From positions 1 through 6,859 of the forward strand of contig JABMMH010000036.1 of the NCBI GenBank assembly GCA_013205645.1: a stretch of 6,859 bases of DNA, in the 5' to 3' direction. Position numbers and translations under genes: made by a program. This document shows, in pieces, positions 5,507 through 6,859 of the stretch (positions are counted from its first letter, which is position 1; every line of letters begins with the position of its first letter). Origin of the DNA: Polaromonas sp. (GTDB taxonomy: Bacteria > Pseudomonadota > Gammaproteobacteria > Burkholderiales > Burkholderiaceae_C). The notes below the pieces were generated by a model, which was not told the DNA's origin, made no database searches, and was given only the letters and a program-made list of their open reading frames with translations.

Positions 5507-6392
5507 GACCACCCTCCTTTTCCTGGGTGCCCACACGCTGCATCCAGGTGTACAAAATAAAACACATCATCAAGATGATCAGAAAATAGATCAGCGAGAA
5601 GGCCGCAGCGGGTCCTAGGTCAAACTGCCCCACCGCCTTGATGGTCAACAGCTGCGACAAGAAGGTGGTCGAGTTGCCCGGACCGCCGCCCGTCAGCACA
5701 AACGGCTCGGTGTAAATCATGAAGCTGTCCATAAACCGCAGCAGCACGGCGATCATCAAAACGCCCCGCATCTTGGGCAGCTGGATGTAACGGAACACAG
5801 CGAACTTGCTGGCGCCGTCAATGCTGGCCGCTTGGTAATAGGCGTCGGGGATGGAGCGCAAACCGGCGTAGCCCAGCAGCGCCACCAAAGGCGTCCAGTG
5901 CCAGACGTCCATCAACAGAACGGTCAGCCAAGCATGCGTTGGGTTGCCGGTGTAGTTGTAGTCAATCCCTAAACTGTGCAGCGTGGCCCCCATCAAACCA
6001 ATGTCAGCTCGGCCAAATATTTGCCAGATGGTGCCCACCACATTCCAAGGGATCAGCAGCGAAAGCGAAACGATGACCAAGACGGCAGACGACCGCCAGC
6101 CCGTCGAGGGCATGGCCAGGGCCAGCATGATGCCCAGCGGCAGTTCCACGGCCAACACAGAAAACGAAAACATCAGCTGTCGTCCAAAGGCCGCGTGAAC
6201 ATCCTTGTCGCGCATGATCGAGGTGAACCACTCTAGGCCAACATAGACGCGACGGTCGGGCGAAATGATGTCCTGTACAGAGTAGTTGACGACCGTCATC
6301 AACGGAATAATTGCGGAGAAGGCCACACAAATCAGGACCGGCAAAATCAGAAACCAGGCTTTCTGGTTGACCGGCTTGGTGGTTGTACTCAT
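5499..6392 (-). CDS. glpP: glycerol-type ABC importer, inner-membrane permease 1 (GlpP-like, MalF/UgpA type)
   Basis: This is the first transmembrane subunit of the importer and forms a heterodimer with the GlpQ-like permease. The 297-residue product has about six helices, including 12-36, 73-95, 102-125, 155-175, 208-230 and 263-283. The EAA docking loop reads YYQAASIDGASKF (185-197), ending IQLP (203-206), and YTEPFVLTGGGPGNST (227-242) is characteristic of MalF/UgpA-type permeases. The ATG at 6392-6390 overlaps the TGA of the upstream ATPase gene in an ATGA arrangement. GAGGAG (6406-6401) stands 8 bases before it, inside the ATPase coding sequence, so translation is probably coupled. Its own stop overlaps the glpQ start. 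General family membership is certain; glycerol as substrate follows from the gene set. Confidence 0.92.
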   Translation of the reverse strand: MSTTTKPVNQKAWFLILPVLICVAFSAIIPLMTVVNYSVQDIISPDRRVYVGLEWFTSIMRDKDVHAAFGRQLMFSFSVLAVELPLGIMLALAMPSTGWRSSAVLVIVSLSLLIPWNVVGTIWQIFGRADIGLMGATLHSLGIDYNYTGNPTHAWLTVLLMDVWHWTPLVALLGYAGLRSIPDAYYQAASIDGASKFAVFRYIQLPKMRGVLMIAVLLRFMDSFMIYTEPFVLTGGGPGNSTTFLSQLLTIKAVGQFDLGPAAAFSLIYFLIILMMCFILYTWMQRVGTQEKEGGHA

Positions 6393-6859
6393 CGCACGAT
6401 CTCCTCATTTTTATAGAAACAGGTGTGTTCGCCCATGACTTGGAGCCAGACCGTGTGACCCGGCATCAGTTGCGCCGTATCGGGAGACAGGCGCGCCTTC
6501 AAGGTATGGGTTTGAGAAGTCGCGGTCAACATGACATGGGTTCCGACGTCTTGAACTGTGGCGACCGTCATCGGCAGCGCACCCGCTGTATTTGCCGCCA
6601 CCAGCGAGACGTACTCCGGCCTCACCCCGAGCTTGATCTCACCGGATGGCAACTGGCGACCCTCGGGCACCGGCAACTCGACGCCGCCAATAGAAATGCT
6701 GTTTTGCACCACTTGGCCTGACAAAAAATTCATGCCGGGAGATCCAATGAAGTGCCCCACAAAGGTGTGGCTTGGTTTTTCATACAACTCCGCAGCCGAC
6801 CCCACCTGCACGGCCCGACCCAGCGTCATCACCACCACCTGATCGGCAAAGGTCAAGGC
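6389..6859 (-). CDS. glpT: ABC importer ATPase, C-terminal fragment (GlpT-like, MalK/UgpC type; cut by window edge)
   Basis: The last 156 codons of an ATP-binding subunit are present; the Walker A, signature and Walker B motifs lie beyond the window. The fragment begins ALTFADQVVVMTLGRAVQVGSAAELYEKP, the stretch that directly follows the switch histidine (H-loop) in MalK-type ATPases. It continues through FVGHFIGSPGMNFL into the C-terminal TOBE region, with GVRPEYV at about residues 98-104. It overlaps glpP by 4 bases. In the Rhizobium importer two ATPases, GlpS and GlpT, precede GlpP; this position corresponds to GlpT, so a second ATPase gene is expected to the right. The GlpT name here is for the ABC ATPase, not the E. 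coli glycerol-3-phosphate antiporter. Confidence 0.88.
   Translation of the reverse strand, partial: ALTFADQVVVMTLGRAVQVGSAAELYEKPSHTFVGHFIGSPGMNFLSGQVVQNSISIGGVELPVPEGRQLPSGEIKLGVRPEYVSLVAANTAGALPMTVATVQDVGTHVMLTATSQTHTLKARLSPDTAQLMPGHTVWLQVMGEHTCFYKNEEIVR

Overview
The window looks like chromosomal DNA of a betaproteobacterium, most likely Burkholderiales and perhaps a Comamonadaceae-type genome. That placement is an inference from the style of the proteins and the moderately high G+C; no 16S or other decisive marker is present. Every gene I can support lies on the minus strand, so transcription runs from high to low coordinates.

Layout, in the direction of transcription. (1) 6859-2557: a compact ABC-transporter operon cut by the right edge of the window. 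It holds the C-terminal end of an ATPase (glpT-like), two inner-membrane permeases (glpP-like, glpQ-like), a small three-helix membrane protein of the DUF2160 family (glpU-like) and a long periplasmic binding protein (glpV-like). Gene joints are tight (4-bp overlap, 8-bp overlap, 13-nt gap, 84-nt gap), and each start has an AGGAG-type ribosome binding site. The set matches the glycerol importer GlpSTPQ(U)V described in Rhizobium leguminosarum. (2) 2522-2487: a strong intrinsic terminator. (3) 2421-835: glpD, the FAD-dependent aerobic glycerol-3-phosphate dehydrogenase. (4) 834-408: 427 bases with no convincing gene. It holds a 9-bp tandem repeat, a doubtful 58-codon reading frame, and a near-consensus sigma-70 promoter with an A/T-rich upstream region and a leader of about 160 nt. 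(5) 407-1: rplN (ribosomal protein L14) and the first nine codons of rplX (L24), the start of the spc ribosomal protein operon.

How the genes work together: the importer would bring glycerol (or a closely related polyol) across the inner membrane. A glycerol kinase, not in this window, would make glycerol-3-phosphate, and GlpD would oxidise it to dihydroxyacetone phosphate while feeding electrons to quinone. The ribosomal genes are functionally unrelated and simply follow the catabolic block. Upstream of rplN, where rpsQ and the rest of the S10 operon sit in many bacteria, this genome has glpD, so the S10 and spc clusters are separated at their operon boundary.

I found no mobile element, CRISPR array, tRNA or rRNA, and nothing I would call a new system. 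The points most worth a second look are the function of GlpU, the 9-bp repeat tract between glpD and the spc promoter, and the placement of the glycerol block directly ahead of the ribosomal operon.
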